Part shown: in pieces, positions 45,201 through 56,212 of the stretch
How positions within the stretch are numbered: position 1 is the first letter of the stretch
Layout of the letters: each line of letters opens with the position of its first letter
Source: Mytilus trossulus
Lineage: Eukaryota; Mollusca; Bivalvia; Mytilida; Mytilidae
Direction of reading: 5' to 3'
DNA: 64,000 bases
Assembly (NCBI RefSeq): GCF_036588685.1
Contig: NC_086375.1
Coordinates: 7,991,916-8,055,915 of the forward strand
Notes under the pieces: model-generated
What the model was told of the DNA's origin: nothing
The model's database searches: none
What the model saw: only the letters and a program-made list of their open reading frames with translations
Program-made: the position numbers and the translations under genes

Positions 45201-48200
45201 TTTAAAATAGACTTAAATGGAAACAATGGTTACATTTTTATTGTATTTCTTATAATAACTATATCACATATATATCATGATACATTATTTTAATTTTAAA
45301 TACTTTACAAATAGTTGTTTTTTTATTTACAATATATGGTTTGGTCGCCATCACATCACTATTAATCTATCAGTAAAAGCAATTAATTAATTTACTTTAT
45401 TTTCTGCTCTTTATGAATGCTTTTATGACAACATCAATTACTGCTGCAACAATGAATATTAATAGAATATAAAAAGAACATCATATTCCATTCTTCATAT
45501 GGATTGTTTATGTTATGTCAAATATGGCATCATGTTAGATACATGTAGTTTTGAAAAATCTAAAATCCCCAAAAGCATTAAGTTGTTGAATTAGCAAATT
45601 AACCTCAAACAAGTAGCAAAATGGCATATTTACATACAGAATCCACATGTTAGCATTATAAGCAATATCCTTTAAATAACAAGTACTTAATTCAATAACT
45701 CACATATTTTACTAATTGTTGACAATAATTAAGAATTTCCAATATAACTTTTCAAATTTTCTTTTACATTTGTAACCCTTGTGGGTCTTCCCTCAGCTGC
45801 ACATTAAAAATAATTTGTCATAGAAACCCATTTATTTTTCAATAATCTTTTGTAACTTTCCAAAAAAAACAATAATTTGAAATCCCTATTATTACTAATA
45901 CATATTTATCATGTTTATCATACATTTTAAATTATTTCTAACCATATATCTTTCAACGGAAAAGGATAAATGAATCCATTTTTGTCTCAAAAACTATGTA
46001 GACCTATCTGCAATTTTCTCAACTTTAGACAAATTAAACATTATCCATTAAACCCCACCATTTATGAAAATGTTTTGCTATGGATTTCAAAGGCAGACAT
46101 CCTTTATAATAAAATTGAGAAAGGAAATGGAAAATGTGTCAAAGCAACAACAACCTGACCATAGAGCAGAAAACAGCCGAAGGCCATCAATGTAGCGAGA
46201 AAATCCAGCACCCAGAGGCATTTTTTTTAGCTGGCCCCTTAAAAAAATGTATACTAGTACAGTGACAATGGACGTCATAGTAAACTCTGAATTATACACA
46301 AGAAACTAAAATTAAAAATCATACAAGACTAACAAAGGCCAGAAGCTCCTGACTTGGGACAGGCCCGAAATTGCAGCGGGGTTAAACATGTTTATGAGAT
46401 CTCAACCCTCCCCTATACCTCTAGCCAATGTAGAAAAGTAAACGCATAACATTAGGCACATTAAAATTCAGTTCAAGAGAAGTCCGGGTCTGATGTCAGA
46501 AGATGTAACCAAAGAAAATAAACAGAATGACAATAATACATAAATAACAACAGACTACTAGCGGTTAACTGACATTCCAGCTCCAGACCTCAATTAAACT
46601 CATTTTCAGTGATTGAAATATTATGTCTTCATCATATGAATATCAGACACAATTCCTCCTGTTAGGGGTTTAGTATAAAACTATCTTGCAAACTTGTAAA
46701 GGTTGCATTTCAATTCAATTTTTGCATTTTAAATAAGCAGCAGTTGATTTATAAGTGCATATATTTTAAGCATGGGTAGAATGTTTATGTGCTTTACAAG
46801 ATTTCAAATATATCCACCTTGTGGCAGCGTTTCCATGGAGATATAGAATGATTGGATGACCTGAGTTTAACTTTAAGTCTGGGTTATCTCCCCTTGTCTG
46901 TTGTGGTATAGTATGCCTACAGATATAAATTAAAACCAATATAATAAAACACCTTGTTCCTGCCCTTCCATGAAGGTATAAAATAATGGGGTGTCCTGAA
47001 TCCAGCTGACTTGATTCACTTTCTAACAAATCTGCTGGTAATGTTTGCCTTCAATAAAACAAAATAAAGTACTAACTGATAAGCAATCCTGAAGAATATA
47101 TATTGTTTTCTACATCATTTTCTTGAACACCAATGGCCAGAAGAAATTCAGATAAAACTTAATTGAAAGTCATATCTCAATCACAGTGAGGTTGTTGTTC
47201 CATAATTAACGTTACTCATTTGTCTTTTAAAAGTTATACAACACATGTGTGGATAATGCTATTAAACTGTTAAAAACTCCATTCAAATAACCTTTTGTAA
47301 TACTGGTAGTAGTTATTTTTTTTTTTTAAATAAAGGATTATAAATAGACAATAATTTGTCATCTCAATAACTTACCAAGCACCTAATGTAACTTTTTCAT
47401 TGACTTTGATGTAGAAATTCTTACAGCCTTTGATTCCTCTCTTGTCTGGACGCTTCAGGTCAACAAAATAGGGAAACTTTACTAAATTAAAATTAGAAAA
47501 ACGTAAAATAATATTTATATATAACAACAAACTTAACAACAGCCATACAGTACATTAAAATTATTTTCATTTACTCCTTGAGGCATGAGTTCATAATCTG
47601 GTATAAGTGACAATTAAATACCTTGTTCACTACTGTCTTCACGATTGTCAACAAATTTTTCATGCATTTTCAAGATAAGGTTTTTGTGTGGAATAATTTG
47701 CTAACAACAGAAACATGATAAATCTTCCTGAACCTCTATCGCTATTCCAAATTGAAATCTAACAATAATAATATTATACAAATATATCATGCTTACAAGG
47801 GGTATTTGCCAAAAATACCGGTTGAGAGGTACAAATTTCCAGAGCTGATAGGCGAGGGAAATTTTATTACCTCGAAACAGGTATTTTTGGCAAATACCCC
47901 TTGTAAGCATGATATAATTGTTTAATTCCACCGAATGTTCTACCTTAGTGAGTTTATTATTATCAAGTATCATAAGGAATTTCTACTTGAAAGTATATTG
48001 TTTGTATGTATTCACTGCAGCTGTGCTATTTGCGCAGTCAAATTGCATTGGTCGTATAATCATTTCTTATCATATTTTTATGTATAGTTACTAGCTGACC
48101 TTTTTATGATAATATGCTGGTTCTCGGCTGACTACTACACTTAGTTCATCAGTTTGAGTGAAACGTAATATTAGTGGATTCCAGTTTTATGTGACCCGTT

Positions 48201-49722
48201 GACAAGTCATTTTCGTTGAGTTTTATTTATGACGTCATTAAAAGTACAGACTCGCGGAATTTTTACTTCATTCAATAATGATGCTTTTTATCCTTAATAT
48301 TTCATCTGGAACTGTATATTTAGAATGACCATCAATTTGTCATATTAGAATAGAAATAATGCATTAAGTTGTTTTTAGACATGGTATTCCCCTTCTGCCA
48401 TGGTATTTGCTAGGGTATTCCCCATCTGCCATGGTATTTGCTAGCAAATACACCGGCACATGGAAATCCCTAATGACAAATACCCCGGCAGAGAAAAGAA
48501 AATCTCAATTCATAGAAATTGGTAAAAAATACAATGTTTCTCATCCAATCAAAATACAGCATTATTACATAAGGTGGAATTAAGACAGAAAGACCACAAA
48601 TTTTGAAAGTAAAAATTGTATACACATATATGTACATGCATTGAAAGCCAAAAAGACTGGTCAGAACAATCTTACTTAAGGTCCACCTGAGCAAATATGT
48701 AGCTGGCATATTGTTGAAGCTTGCAACAATCTTTAGAAGTTGGTCTTTTTTTCTATAGTTCTTCATTTGTGAGAGAAACTTATTAATTTGTCCATAGGCC
48801 TCTAGTGCTTATATTTAGCAAGTTTAAACAAATGAGACATGGTACTGAACTTGAGGAGCTTTTTGTTTAATAAAAATATAATGTAGATTTAATATGCTTC
48901 TAGTCCTATCTACTGTAAATTCATTAATTATTGCCAGGTTTTTATTATTGCGAAAAATGTGATAGAGTTGTAAAAGCAATAATTCAAACTCACATTTTGA
49001 AACATTTGATATGAATAAACAGGATTTTTCTCAAAATCGTAAAAATTAAAATCGCAACAATAATTAAATGCACGCAATAATTAAATGCACGCAATAATTT
49101 CTGAAGTTACAGTATTTTGAAATACAGACATGAGTACAGTGTCATTTTACATTTTTTTGGTACTTTTACAAATACAGTAGAACCAGTATATTAAGAGCAT
49201 GCAGAGGCTATAATTTAATAATGATTATGTTGTAAAACCCTTATATTCAGTAATTAAAGCCTTTATTATCATTATCATGACAGATGATTGTAAATTCCAA
49301 TGTAAAATTTAATTGACAGCTAACATTGGGAAGTGGAATTGGAGAAGAATGAAAACTACCAAAAATCTACATTATGGATAATTTTGAAATAAAGGTCACT
49401 ATCAAACCTAATATCCTAATATCATGAATAATTCATAATTTTAATTTTCATATAACTTGCAAGTTTGGTTATATTTTATGTACAAATATCTAGTTGATAG
49501 TTGTTAATGTTTGTGTCATGTTGGTCTTCTGTGGATAATTGTCTCATTGGCAATCATACCACATCTTCTTTTTTATATTCACAATACTTACAGAAATGTA
49601 AGAAGAGTATTTTAGAGAAGATCCATGGATTTGTCTTGACCAGTACTGGCACCACTACATACAGGACAAATAGAACAGCAGAGAATGTCTTTGCTGCTGA
49701 GGTCAACCATGGCACATCAAAC
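36218..49722 (-). CDS. ABHD12: ABHD12 lysophosphatidylserine/monoacylglycerol lipase, first exon not found
   Basis: Exons, all with GT-AG borders and matching phases: 49722-49592, 47481-47376, 47048-46953 or 46916-46818 (alternatives), 45083-45007, 44463-44334, 43464-43427, 41455-41376, 41007-40928, 40490-40412, 40132-39999, 36251-36218 (stop TAA). This gives about 327 residues; known ABHD12 proteins are near 400, so the N terminus is missing. The first exon here holds the membrane segment (FSAVLFVLYVVVPVLV), as in the ER-anchored family. The hydrolase core shows the oxyanion loop YLHG, the Ser nucleophile in GHSLG (44334-44463), Asp in HAADDHIIP and His in LGYRH. It hydrolyses lysophosphatidylserine and monoacylglycerols in the family. 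The exon at 36251 is separated by a 3.7-kb intron holding a transposon; it fits phase and the family's end but is the least certain. Confidence 0.9.
37331..39624. mobile_element. 2.3-kb TA-flanked element carrying a 162-bp tandem array, in the last ABHD12 intron
   Basis: The ends are inverted: left GAGTGGGGGGCTCATTTTCG, right reverse complement GAGTGGGGTGCCCTTATTCG. TA borders both. Subterminal words (ATTCGCCGTTTTTACAC on the left, AAAAAGGCGAAATTGTG on the right) are also related in inverted order. The middle is a tandem array. No transposase is seen. Confidence 0.75.
37800..39140. repeat. 162-bp tandem array, about eight units
   Basis: The landmark TTTGACCCCCTGC recurs at about 37951, 38113, 38275, 38437, 38600 and 38776 (161-163-bp steps, one longer), with diverged units after that. 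Each unit also has AGCTATTCTAACTCCTTAAC and CCATGGTATTTTGACC. Confidence 0.9.
41479..42770 (+). mobile_element. Non-autonomous element with about 150-bp tandem units, copy 1 (ABHD12 intron)
   Basis: It starts ACAAGAGTGCACACGATGAC and contains about seven units of 147-151 bp, each with CCATGAAAATGAGGTCAAGG and ACCAAATATA. It ends in a hairpin CTGCAAC-AAAA-GTTGCAG within GTCGAGC...GCTTGAC. The 3' hairpin plus internal tandem repeats resemble non-autonomous Helitron/Helentron-type elements; the class is inferred. Confidence 0.72.
42960..43100 (+). repeat. 3' part of the dispersed tail repeat
   Basis: It matches 3100-3245, ending GGCAATCATACCACATCTTC; truncated at the 5' side. Confidence 0.7.
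43621..43746. mobile_element. 126-bp TA-flanked MITE
   Basis: Inverted ends are CTGTAAACCAAC(A/T)TATTTTCGC with TA outside each end. It lies in an ABHD12 intron. Confidence 0.82.
44030..44270 (+). repeat. Dispersed repeat fragment (ABHD12 intron)
   Basis: It begins GTTATCAAAGGTACCCGG, then CATCAGTGACGCTCATATC. Pieces recur at about 1545 and 35720-35800. Confidence 0.6.
46105..46690 (+). repeat. Dispersed bivalve repeat, near full length (ABHD12 intron)
   Basis: It starts with AAAATGTGTCAAAG.AACAACAACC and passes CCTGACTTGGGACAGG, ATCTCAACCCTCCCC and CTAGCCAATGTAGAAAAG. The first part recurs at 61974-62063 and the middle at 39750-39800. Non-coding. Confidence 0.65.
46818..46916 (-). CDS. ABHD12: ABHD12 alternative exon B (oxyanion loop, HGNAAT version)
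   Basis: 99 nt encoding HTIPQQTRGDNPDLKL followed by NSGHPIILYLHGNAATR. It is homologous to exon A at protein level but well diverged at synonymous sites, so the duplication is old and both copies have been kept. Only 36 nt (46917-46952, GT...AG) lie between the two, too short for normal splicing of A to B. Confidence 0.82.
46953..47048 (-). CDS. ABHD12: ABHD12 alternative exon A (oxyanion loop, HGRAGT version)
   Basis: 96 nt encoding QTLPADLLESESSQLD followed by SGHPIILYLHGRAGTR. It enters and leaves in the same phases as exon B. It lies first in transcription order and carries Arg where exon B and the usual family motif have Asn. Confidence 0.82.
47783..47916. mobile_element. 134-bp inverted-repeat element with identical arms of about 37 bp
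   Basis: CATGCTTACAAGGGGTATTT and the next bases on the left are matched exactly in inverted form on the right. The centre is about 60 bp. It probably is a young MITE. Related words (TTTGCTAGCAAATAC, CAAATACCCCGGC) occur nearby at 48390-48490. Confidence 0.82.
48913..49112. mobile_element. 200-bp TA-flanked MITE
   Basis: Inverted ends are CTGTAA.TTCA..AATTATTGC with TA outside. It shares its end sequence with 58427-58869. Confidence 0.75.
49500..49580 (+). repeat. Dispersed repeat tail, just 3' of ABHD12 exon 49592-49722
   Basis: TTGTCTCATTGGCAATCATA then CCACATCTTC; a 5'-truncated copy. Confidence 0.65.
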
Positions 49723-50600
49723 CTGAAACATACATGTAATAGACATTAGAGAATGTTTGTGCTGCTAAAGTCAATCATGGCACATAAAACTGGTAAAACC
49801 TGAAAAAACACATACATGTTCAAGAAAACATTTAAATTAATATTTTGAAAAAAAAACTATTTAATTGTTTGACTTCCAGTTCTTTAAGTTAATATTGCAA
49901 GTCCATATCAAGAAAATGGAAGTGTTTTCTTTAATAACCTTCAACATGTTCATGATGACACGTCCCACTTAGATAGATTGTACATGTTGTAATGGAATGT
50001 ATGTATCATGGATGGATTTGTTTGCATATAAATATGAGTTTTAGGTAGCAATAGTGAATACAAAGTGTAGAGTTTGAGTTTCCTTTTTGGCCAGGGTAAA
50101 ATTCTAAATATAAAATATATTGTATACATGTCCCATAATATTAAATTTAAGGCAGCTCACGATTCAAAGTTATTTAATATATTAACATCAAGATTGTTTT
50201 TGGCATGTTTTATACATGTTGTAGTCCTTTTTCTTTTTATCATGTTTATAGAAAATAATAGTTTCATAACATTTTTATAAGATCAAACTTTTCATTTCAA
50301 TGAATGGAAAATGATATGAAATGCATATGATTATTATTTGATCTTGTGATATAATAATATATACATGTACATGTAGTGTATATCAGGCGCGTTGCAACCT
50401 GTATGCAACAATGCAGTTACGTACACATTGAAAATTTCACAAAAATAAAAATACGGTAAATCTAGTAAGAATAAAACTAAAGTAATGAAATTAATAAAAA
50501 AAAATACAAATATGTTAATGATCACTTTGCAGCTATATATTCTGTTTCGAAAACTAGTCTACCCTTTTCATTTATGAAACCAGCATCGTGATTCTGCAGC
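49723..50600. other. Upstream intron of ABHD12, first coding exon not located
   Basis: The next upstream coding exon should end with two bases of a split codon and a GT donor on the minus strand. I found no convincing candidate here or up to POLE4. Confidence 0.5.
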
Positions 50601-50619
50601 TAAATTACGAAAGAAACGA

Positions 50620-51240
50620 CCCAGACGTTTTGAACTCCTTGTATGCTTCTGCCGCAACTGTCAATACTGATCTGTCAATGCCCAAAAACCGTGGTGCCCA
50701 ACGTAATAGGCCCAATGCACCAGCGCAAACCCCTTCTGAATACTGGAAACTGAACATGTAGATACATTTTTTGTACCTTTCGTCGATCATTTGATAGCAG
50801 AGTTGAATACAAGACTTCTGACAGCAGAGTAGCGTTATGTCGCACAAAAGTTAATCCAAAAAAACATTGACCAACTTACTTTAGCTGTTGGGGACATAAT
50901 CTTTAATGAATATGCAGATGATGCCCATGTTACATAAGACAAATTTCGATCTGAAATTCAGAGATGGTTAGCAAAATGGACTGGAGATTTTGATAACATC
51001 CCTAGCAACCTGCAGGAAAAATTTTTAAAATGTTTTAAACCCAGGAATCTTTCAGATACTTTTAAAGTATTTGCATTTATGCCGGTCTGACGGCAACGGC
51101 AGAACAGTCTTTTAGTTCTGAGAAGAGTGAAGACCTACTTGAGAAATACATTTGAAAAGGAATCCTTTATCCGGACTCGGTCTATTGAACATATACTGAG
51201 AAAATTAAAGCAGACACGGTTTTGAACATCTTTAGTAGAA
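50620..51240 (+). pseudogene. Decayed hAT-type transposase (C-terminal part)
   Basis: Broken frames read RNRPNAPAQTPSEYWKLNM near 50700-50755 and IQRWLAKWTGDF near 50955-50990. A hAT dimerisation block follows (FAFMPV, TATAEQSFS, LRRVKTYLRNTF, 51070-51160). This order is that of hAT / ZMYM-like transposases. Stops and a frameshift between TATAEQSFS and LRRVK make it dead. It may be a transposon relic or a decayed domesticated copy. Confidence 0.72.
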
Positions 51241-52453
51241 AAAAAGAAAGGAAATGGCAGTGATTTTTCAGAATTAACTTTGAGAGAAAAAAGCTGAAAA
51301 ACACTGCTTGTTCACTCATAAAATAAAACATAAGATATGTGATTCAAATTTTTATTTACGTATTTTCTCAATAAAAAAAATACCATTTAGGTTGCACAGT
51401 GTTGGCTTAGAAATTAGTTTGTGTTCTATTGTAAAGTGGGATCAGCATGATTAGGTAACAAATAAAATATACCTAATCAAGCTATTTTAACCCACTACAC
51501 ATAAGAAAAAAAATTGTTAAACGCAGTACAGGTTTCTTTGTTTTTCTCTGATTATTTATTTCCAAAGTTGACTTGTTTCTCCTGAAAGTAAGATTTCTGT
51601 GAGGTCATTTTAAGTCCTCGGAAATTGTGAGAATGAAGGATTTTGCAGTATTTACCCCAGAGCTCAGGGGGCCTTAAGCGGCACCCATACCCTCTGCCGT
51701 ATGACTTCCTTCTCCTGCATTGCGTTCACATCATTTTATACAGTATCAAAATTGAGTTCCTGAAATTTTCATCTGCCTTGTAACATACATTATACAGGTC
51801 ATTGATTCGAGTCCCAGTGGAGACATGCAATTTTGAAAGAAGAATCATGCTCTCTGGTTACAGGTATAAGGCATTACTACCCTCATGAACATTAATCCTA
51901 ATTTGCTTGAAAACAAGGGAAAGAGGGTGATTCAAAATTGGTTCGATATTAATTTTTTATCCTAACTGTGTATTGTCACCAAGGGCAAGGATTTGTATAT
52001 GACGTATATCATTATGGATATAGTAAGAATTAAAGAAATACAAATCCTTGTTGTCACCAATGGCACGAGTATTCAACATTAGCAGATGGTAGCAGTCCAA
52101 ATGTTCGGTTTGAAATAGAAAGATAAAATATAACAAGTACAGTGTTACAGCATATAAAAATTTCTTAGTCTAAAAATTCTGGCTTAAAATCCTTACATTT
52201 TGACGTTCCAGATTTTGAAACGGGAAGATCGGAAATGATGTTAATTTTTTACGAAGTCGGAAAAACTAAGGGAATCCGGTTTATAAACATGATATAGCTT
52301 TACACATACATCCGGCAACCTAATTACATTATCAATTATTATTTAAATAGAAATATTCTATAAATTACCATAAATTTAATCTTTCAAGTAGAAGTTTAAA
52401 CAATCGAAGTAAATTGCAGAGTTGGTCCGCATTTGATTCTCAAATTCTATAAA
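51241..52453. other. Upstream region of POLE4, nothing recognised
   Basis: No coding blocks seen on either strand. The stretch 52230-52453 should contain the POLE4 promoter and 5' UTR; I see no TATA box that I would call. Confidence 0.5.
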
Positions 52454-52990
52454 ATGGCGGGAGAAGGAGAAACTGTGGAAATCATAACAGAAACAATAGC
52501 ACAAAAAGATGAGACAGACATTAGTCATTTAAAGAACAGTGATGAAAATAAAACAACAAACTTAGAAAATGAATCTTTATCAGAAAAAGATGTATCAGAT
52601 AATATTCCTGCAATCGAGAATGGCACTCATGAAGAAACTGAAACAAATGAAGATCAAGAAGAAATATTAGAACAAAACTCTAGCACACAAGATCAAAATG
52701 AACCTTCAGGGACTAGCGAATCTAAGTCACCTAACTCAAATGAACGTTTAATGCGACTGCCATTATCCCGCATAAAGGTGATAATGAAAACCGATCCTGA
52801 TGTTACTTTGGCGAGCCAGGAAGCAGTTGTCGCACTTTGTAAAGCAACAGAACTTTTTATCGGAGCAATTTCTAAAGACGCAGTTGTAACCACGTTAAAC
52901 AGTAAAAGAAAAACATTACAAAGAAAAGACCTTGATGTAGTGCTTGATTCCAGAGATGGCTATGCCTTTTTAGAAGGAACATTAGATTGA
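52454..52990 (+). CDS. POLE4: DNA polymerase epsilon subunit 4 (histone-fold), single exon
   Basis: 178 residues from ATG at 52454, in context AAAATGG with A at -3. Residues about 101-178 are a CBF/NF-Y-type histone fold: RLPLSRIKVIMKTDPDVTLA, ...ALCKATELFIGAISKDA, then KRKTLQRKDLD and AFLEGTLD at the end. This is the POLE4 signature. In the family it pairs with POLE3 as part of the replicative polymerase epsilon holoenzyme, binding DNA and handling parental H3-H4. The first 100 residues are an acidic, Glu/Asn/Ser-rich, probably disordered tail, longer than in vertebrate proteins (about 117 residues total). One uninterrupted exon here is notable; a retrocopy is possible but the frame is clean. 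Confidence 0.93.
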   Translation: MAGEGETVEIITETIAQKDETDISHLKNSDENKTTNLENESLSEKDVSDNIPAIENGTHEETETNEDQEEILEQNSSTQDQNEPSGTSESKSPNSNERLMRLPLSRIKVIMKTDPDVTLASQEAVVALCKATELFIGAISKDAVVTTLNSKRKTLQRKDLDVVLDSRDGYAFLEGTLD

Positions 52991-54802
52991 CAAGTTCTTG
53001 TAATATAGACATGATAGAGTATAGGGGAATTATATGAACTGACAAATCAGTTTAATTCCATGAATCTGTGAGGGACAGTACAAAGACAATTTGTGTGATT
53101 AATGAATGGGCAAACAACTATAGCTATATGCATATCAATCAATGTAACAGTTATTAACGTTCATTCAAGCTAAAGTCAATCATATATCTAAAATTCTTTT
53201 TTTTTGTGTTAATTCTTTTAACATTTCCATGTAAACATGTTCTACACATTTATATTTGTATTTACCGGTATATAAATTAATAAATACATACATGTAACAA
53301 AAATATGTTACTAGTGCAAACTGTACATCAAGACGGACTGTATGCCATGTTATGAATTTAATATGAAAATTAGAAGCTGTGGTATGATTGCCAATGAGAC
53401 ATCTCTCCACAGATGTGTATTAAAGCTAGAAAACTGAACAGACATGACAGATACACTTACAAATGCATTTATATATAATAGTTTGTACCTCTTAAGTTAT
53501 GAACTTGCTGAAAGAGTCCAAAATAAAAATGTGTGTACATGCACGACATGTGTGACAAGGTACTTAAAGAAATTTTAGTTTATACAATTGTAACGAGGTT
53601 CATGTACTGTAAAATAAATAATATCTATACTTTAACTGTATTTTTTTGTTATTTATATAACTGTGGTTTAGTGGTAGGTGTACACGTTAATTTCAAATGT
53701 GAGTTAATTCCCAAACTAAGGCTTGTAAAAAAAATGGTATACATTTGCTGCTTCTTTGCTTTATAGCACACAGTATTTAAAACTAAAAAAACAATGTTTA
53801 ATAAGAGCAAATATAAAATGAGGTATGATTGCCAATAAGACAAATGACAAAGTAGTTAACAACTATACATGTAGGTCACTGTATGGTGCCTTCAACAATG
53901 GAGGATGAGAAAAACTTATACTGTATAGTTTAAATATCGTAAAACAATTTCAAACAATAAAAAGAATAGCCTGATTTATGTAAAAAACAATGAAAAAGAT
54001 TTTTTTTATAGATATATAAAGCATCAAGTTACCCACTGAATTACAGGCTCCCGACTTTGGACATGCATCTACAGAATGTGACAGGATTAAAATGTTTGTG
54101 GGTGCCCAACCCTCCCCTATCCTCAGCAGTGGTGTAACAGCACAACATATAAACAAACTATAAAAATCATCACCAGGCATGTTGGGTAGATACAAAGCAG
54201 AAAAACAAGTATCAAAATCACAAATCAGTTGTTGCAAGTACATTACCACAGCAAAAATAGCACCAAGCCAAGATCTGAAAGAATAATAGACAGCTAGTTC
54301 AAAGCCATGAACAACTTGGAAAACAACTCATGTATCCAAGACTAAATTATCAATCAGTACACACCCAACATCCTATGGATTTAGTGTAAAAGTCAGCGAA
54401 AAACATAACCTTGTACAATGCCAAAATACAGGTATCAACAGATTGTAGAACTATGAATGTGTATATATTAGAATACAATAATATGTTGGGTTTAATTTAC
54501 TCATAGCAAAAATCAATATTTATTATATAGCAATTATAAACAATGTTTAAAGATCTTACATGTCTTATTGCAGTGTTGATTGGTAACATTTTTAGAATAT
54601 TTTTTTTAAGAGCATTGATAAGTTTACCTTATCTAACATGTCTAAATTTCTAGGGTTGGCTTAATGAATAGTGTCTCTGTTTTTGTTAATTTACTTTTGA
54701 TATTTCTTCCATTAGACTGTTACCTTGCAATTGTTAAATACATGTAACACATTAAAAAGTCTGATTCAGCTTGTTGGCCTAGTCCAAAGAGAGATTCAGA
54801 TC
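52991..54802. other. 3' of POLE4: repeats, no gene
   Basis: It contains minus-strand copies of the dispersed tail at about 53370-53410 and 53820-53850. Near 54045-54130 there is a diverged fragment like the repeat at 46105-46690. Short open frames have no content. POLE4's 3' UTR probably ends at one of the AATAAA words, for example at 53520. Confidence 0.5.
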
Positions 54803-54991
54803 CACAGGCACTCGTCTCAGAAAAAAAAATCCTATACTGTGGATTCATTGATATTCTTTGGATACCAATTTTCATGAATTTCATGGATACAAGAGAACCA
54901 CGAATTCAACTGTTCAACGAATTACAAAATTTCTAAAGGAATGACTGTAGACTTGTATATAGGATTTTTTTTTCTAAGACGAGTGCCTGTG
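54803..54991. mobile_element. 189-bp MITE with 34-bp inverted ends
   Basis: Left CACAGGCACTCGTCTCAGAA and right reverse complement CACAGGCACTCGTCTTAGAA; the match continues through an A-run to ATCCTATA, with one difference over 34 bases. Confidence 0.85.
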
Positions 54992-55090
54992 TTCAAATCA
55001 CATCAACAAGTTCTTGTGCTATATGCAGGACCTTCATCAAATATGTAAAAGTACTGGTACCATCTTAACTGGAGGGAAAAACAATTCTTC

Positions 55091-56212
55091 TGAGAGTAAT
55101 TTTTGTTAAAGAAAGCTTAGCATAGGGATAGTAATCAGGCGACATCAACTAACTTCTTTAAAGCTTTATTTTTTAGAAAGTGAAAGACCTGGATTCTTCA
55201 CACTTTGTATATAGGTGTCTCATGCTAGGAAGTTTCTGTCTGTCACATGTCCATTGTCCTTGACCTCATTTTCCTGGTTCAGTGACTACTTTAGATTTTT
55301 TTGCATTTTTATTTCTCTCTATTTTGAGTAATAGGATAATTATATCAATTATTTGGTACAATGTATGTGCATACCTTGCAAGGTCCTCATACCTGTCAGA
55401 CAGTTTTCACTTGATCTCCACCTCATTTCATTGATCAGTGAACAAGGTTAAGTTTTGTGGTCAAGTCCCTATCTCAGATATAATAACCAATGGTGTATAG
55501 AAGAATTGGAAGGTGTACTTGTCCATCTGACCATGACCTCGTTTTCATGGTTCAGTGGTTAGAGATAAGTTTTGTGTTTTGGTCTGTGTTCCTTATTCTG
55601 CATGCAAAAGGTTTTCTGTATTTGGTGTATGAAATGGTTGTAAGGTGTACATGTTCAACTGACAGGTGTCATCTGACCTTGACCTAATTTTCATGGTTCA
55701 GTAGTCAAAAGTTGTTTTGAGTTTTGGTCCTTTTTATTCATACTTTATGCAATAGATTAACTATTTGGCGTATGGAAATATTTAATGATGTACATATCAG
55801 TCTCAAAGTGTTTATTTGACCTTGACCTCATTCTGACAGTTTATTGTTCAGTGTAAAATTGTTGTGTTTTGATCTGTTTTTCTTTAAACCATAACTAGTA
55901 GTTCAACTATATTTGTTGTATGGAAGGATTGTAAGCTGTACATGTCTGCCTTGAAGCTTGACCTCATTTTCATGGTTAATTAGTCAATGTTTAGTTTTAT
56001 TGGTTTAGTCTGTTTCTGATAAAGTGTACGCAAGAGGTCAACTATATTAAGATGTACAGGATTGCTTGTTTGGTTTAAATGACCTTGAGCTCACTTTTCT
56101 CTGTATCATGTTAAGTTTATTTTATAGTTGTAGTAAAGCTTTATATTTAGGACTATCAACATAATATCAGTGGGTAGTAAAGGTGAGACATTTCAGTGTG
56201 TACACTCTTGTT
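55091..56212 (-). mobile_element. Non-autonomous element with about 150-bp tandem units, copy 2
   Basis: Reverse-complement counterpart of 41479-42770: it ends (plus strand) GTGTACACTCTTGT and starts with a decayed version of the same hairpin (near 55095-55125). About six to seven units carry TTGACCTCATTTTCATGGTT. Confidence 0.72.

Noticed and set aside
48470-48766. 98-residue minus-strand frame as the missing ABHD12 exon
   Set aside because: Its text does not fit the family, and the flanking exons (49592 to 47481) already join in phase without it.
50605-50847. 80-residue minus-strand frame
   Set aside because: It overlaps the plus-strand hAT relic, which has recognisable blocks; the minus frame has none.
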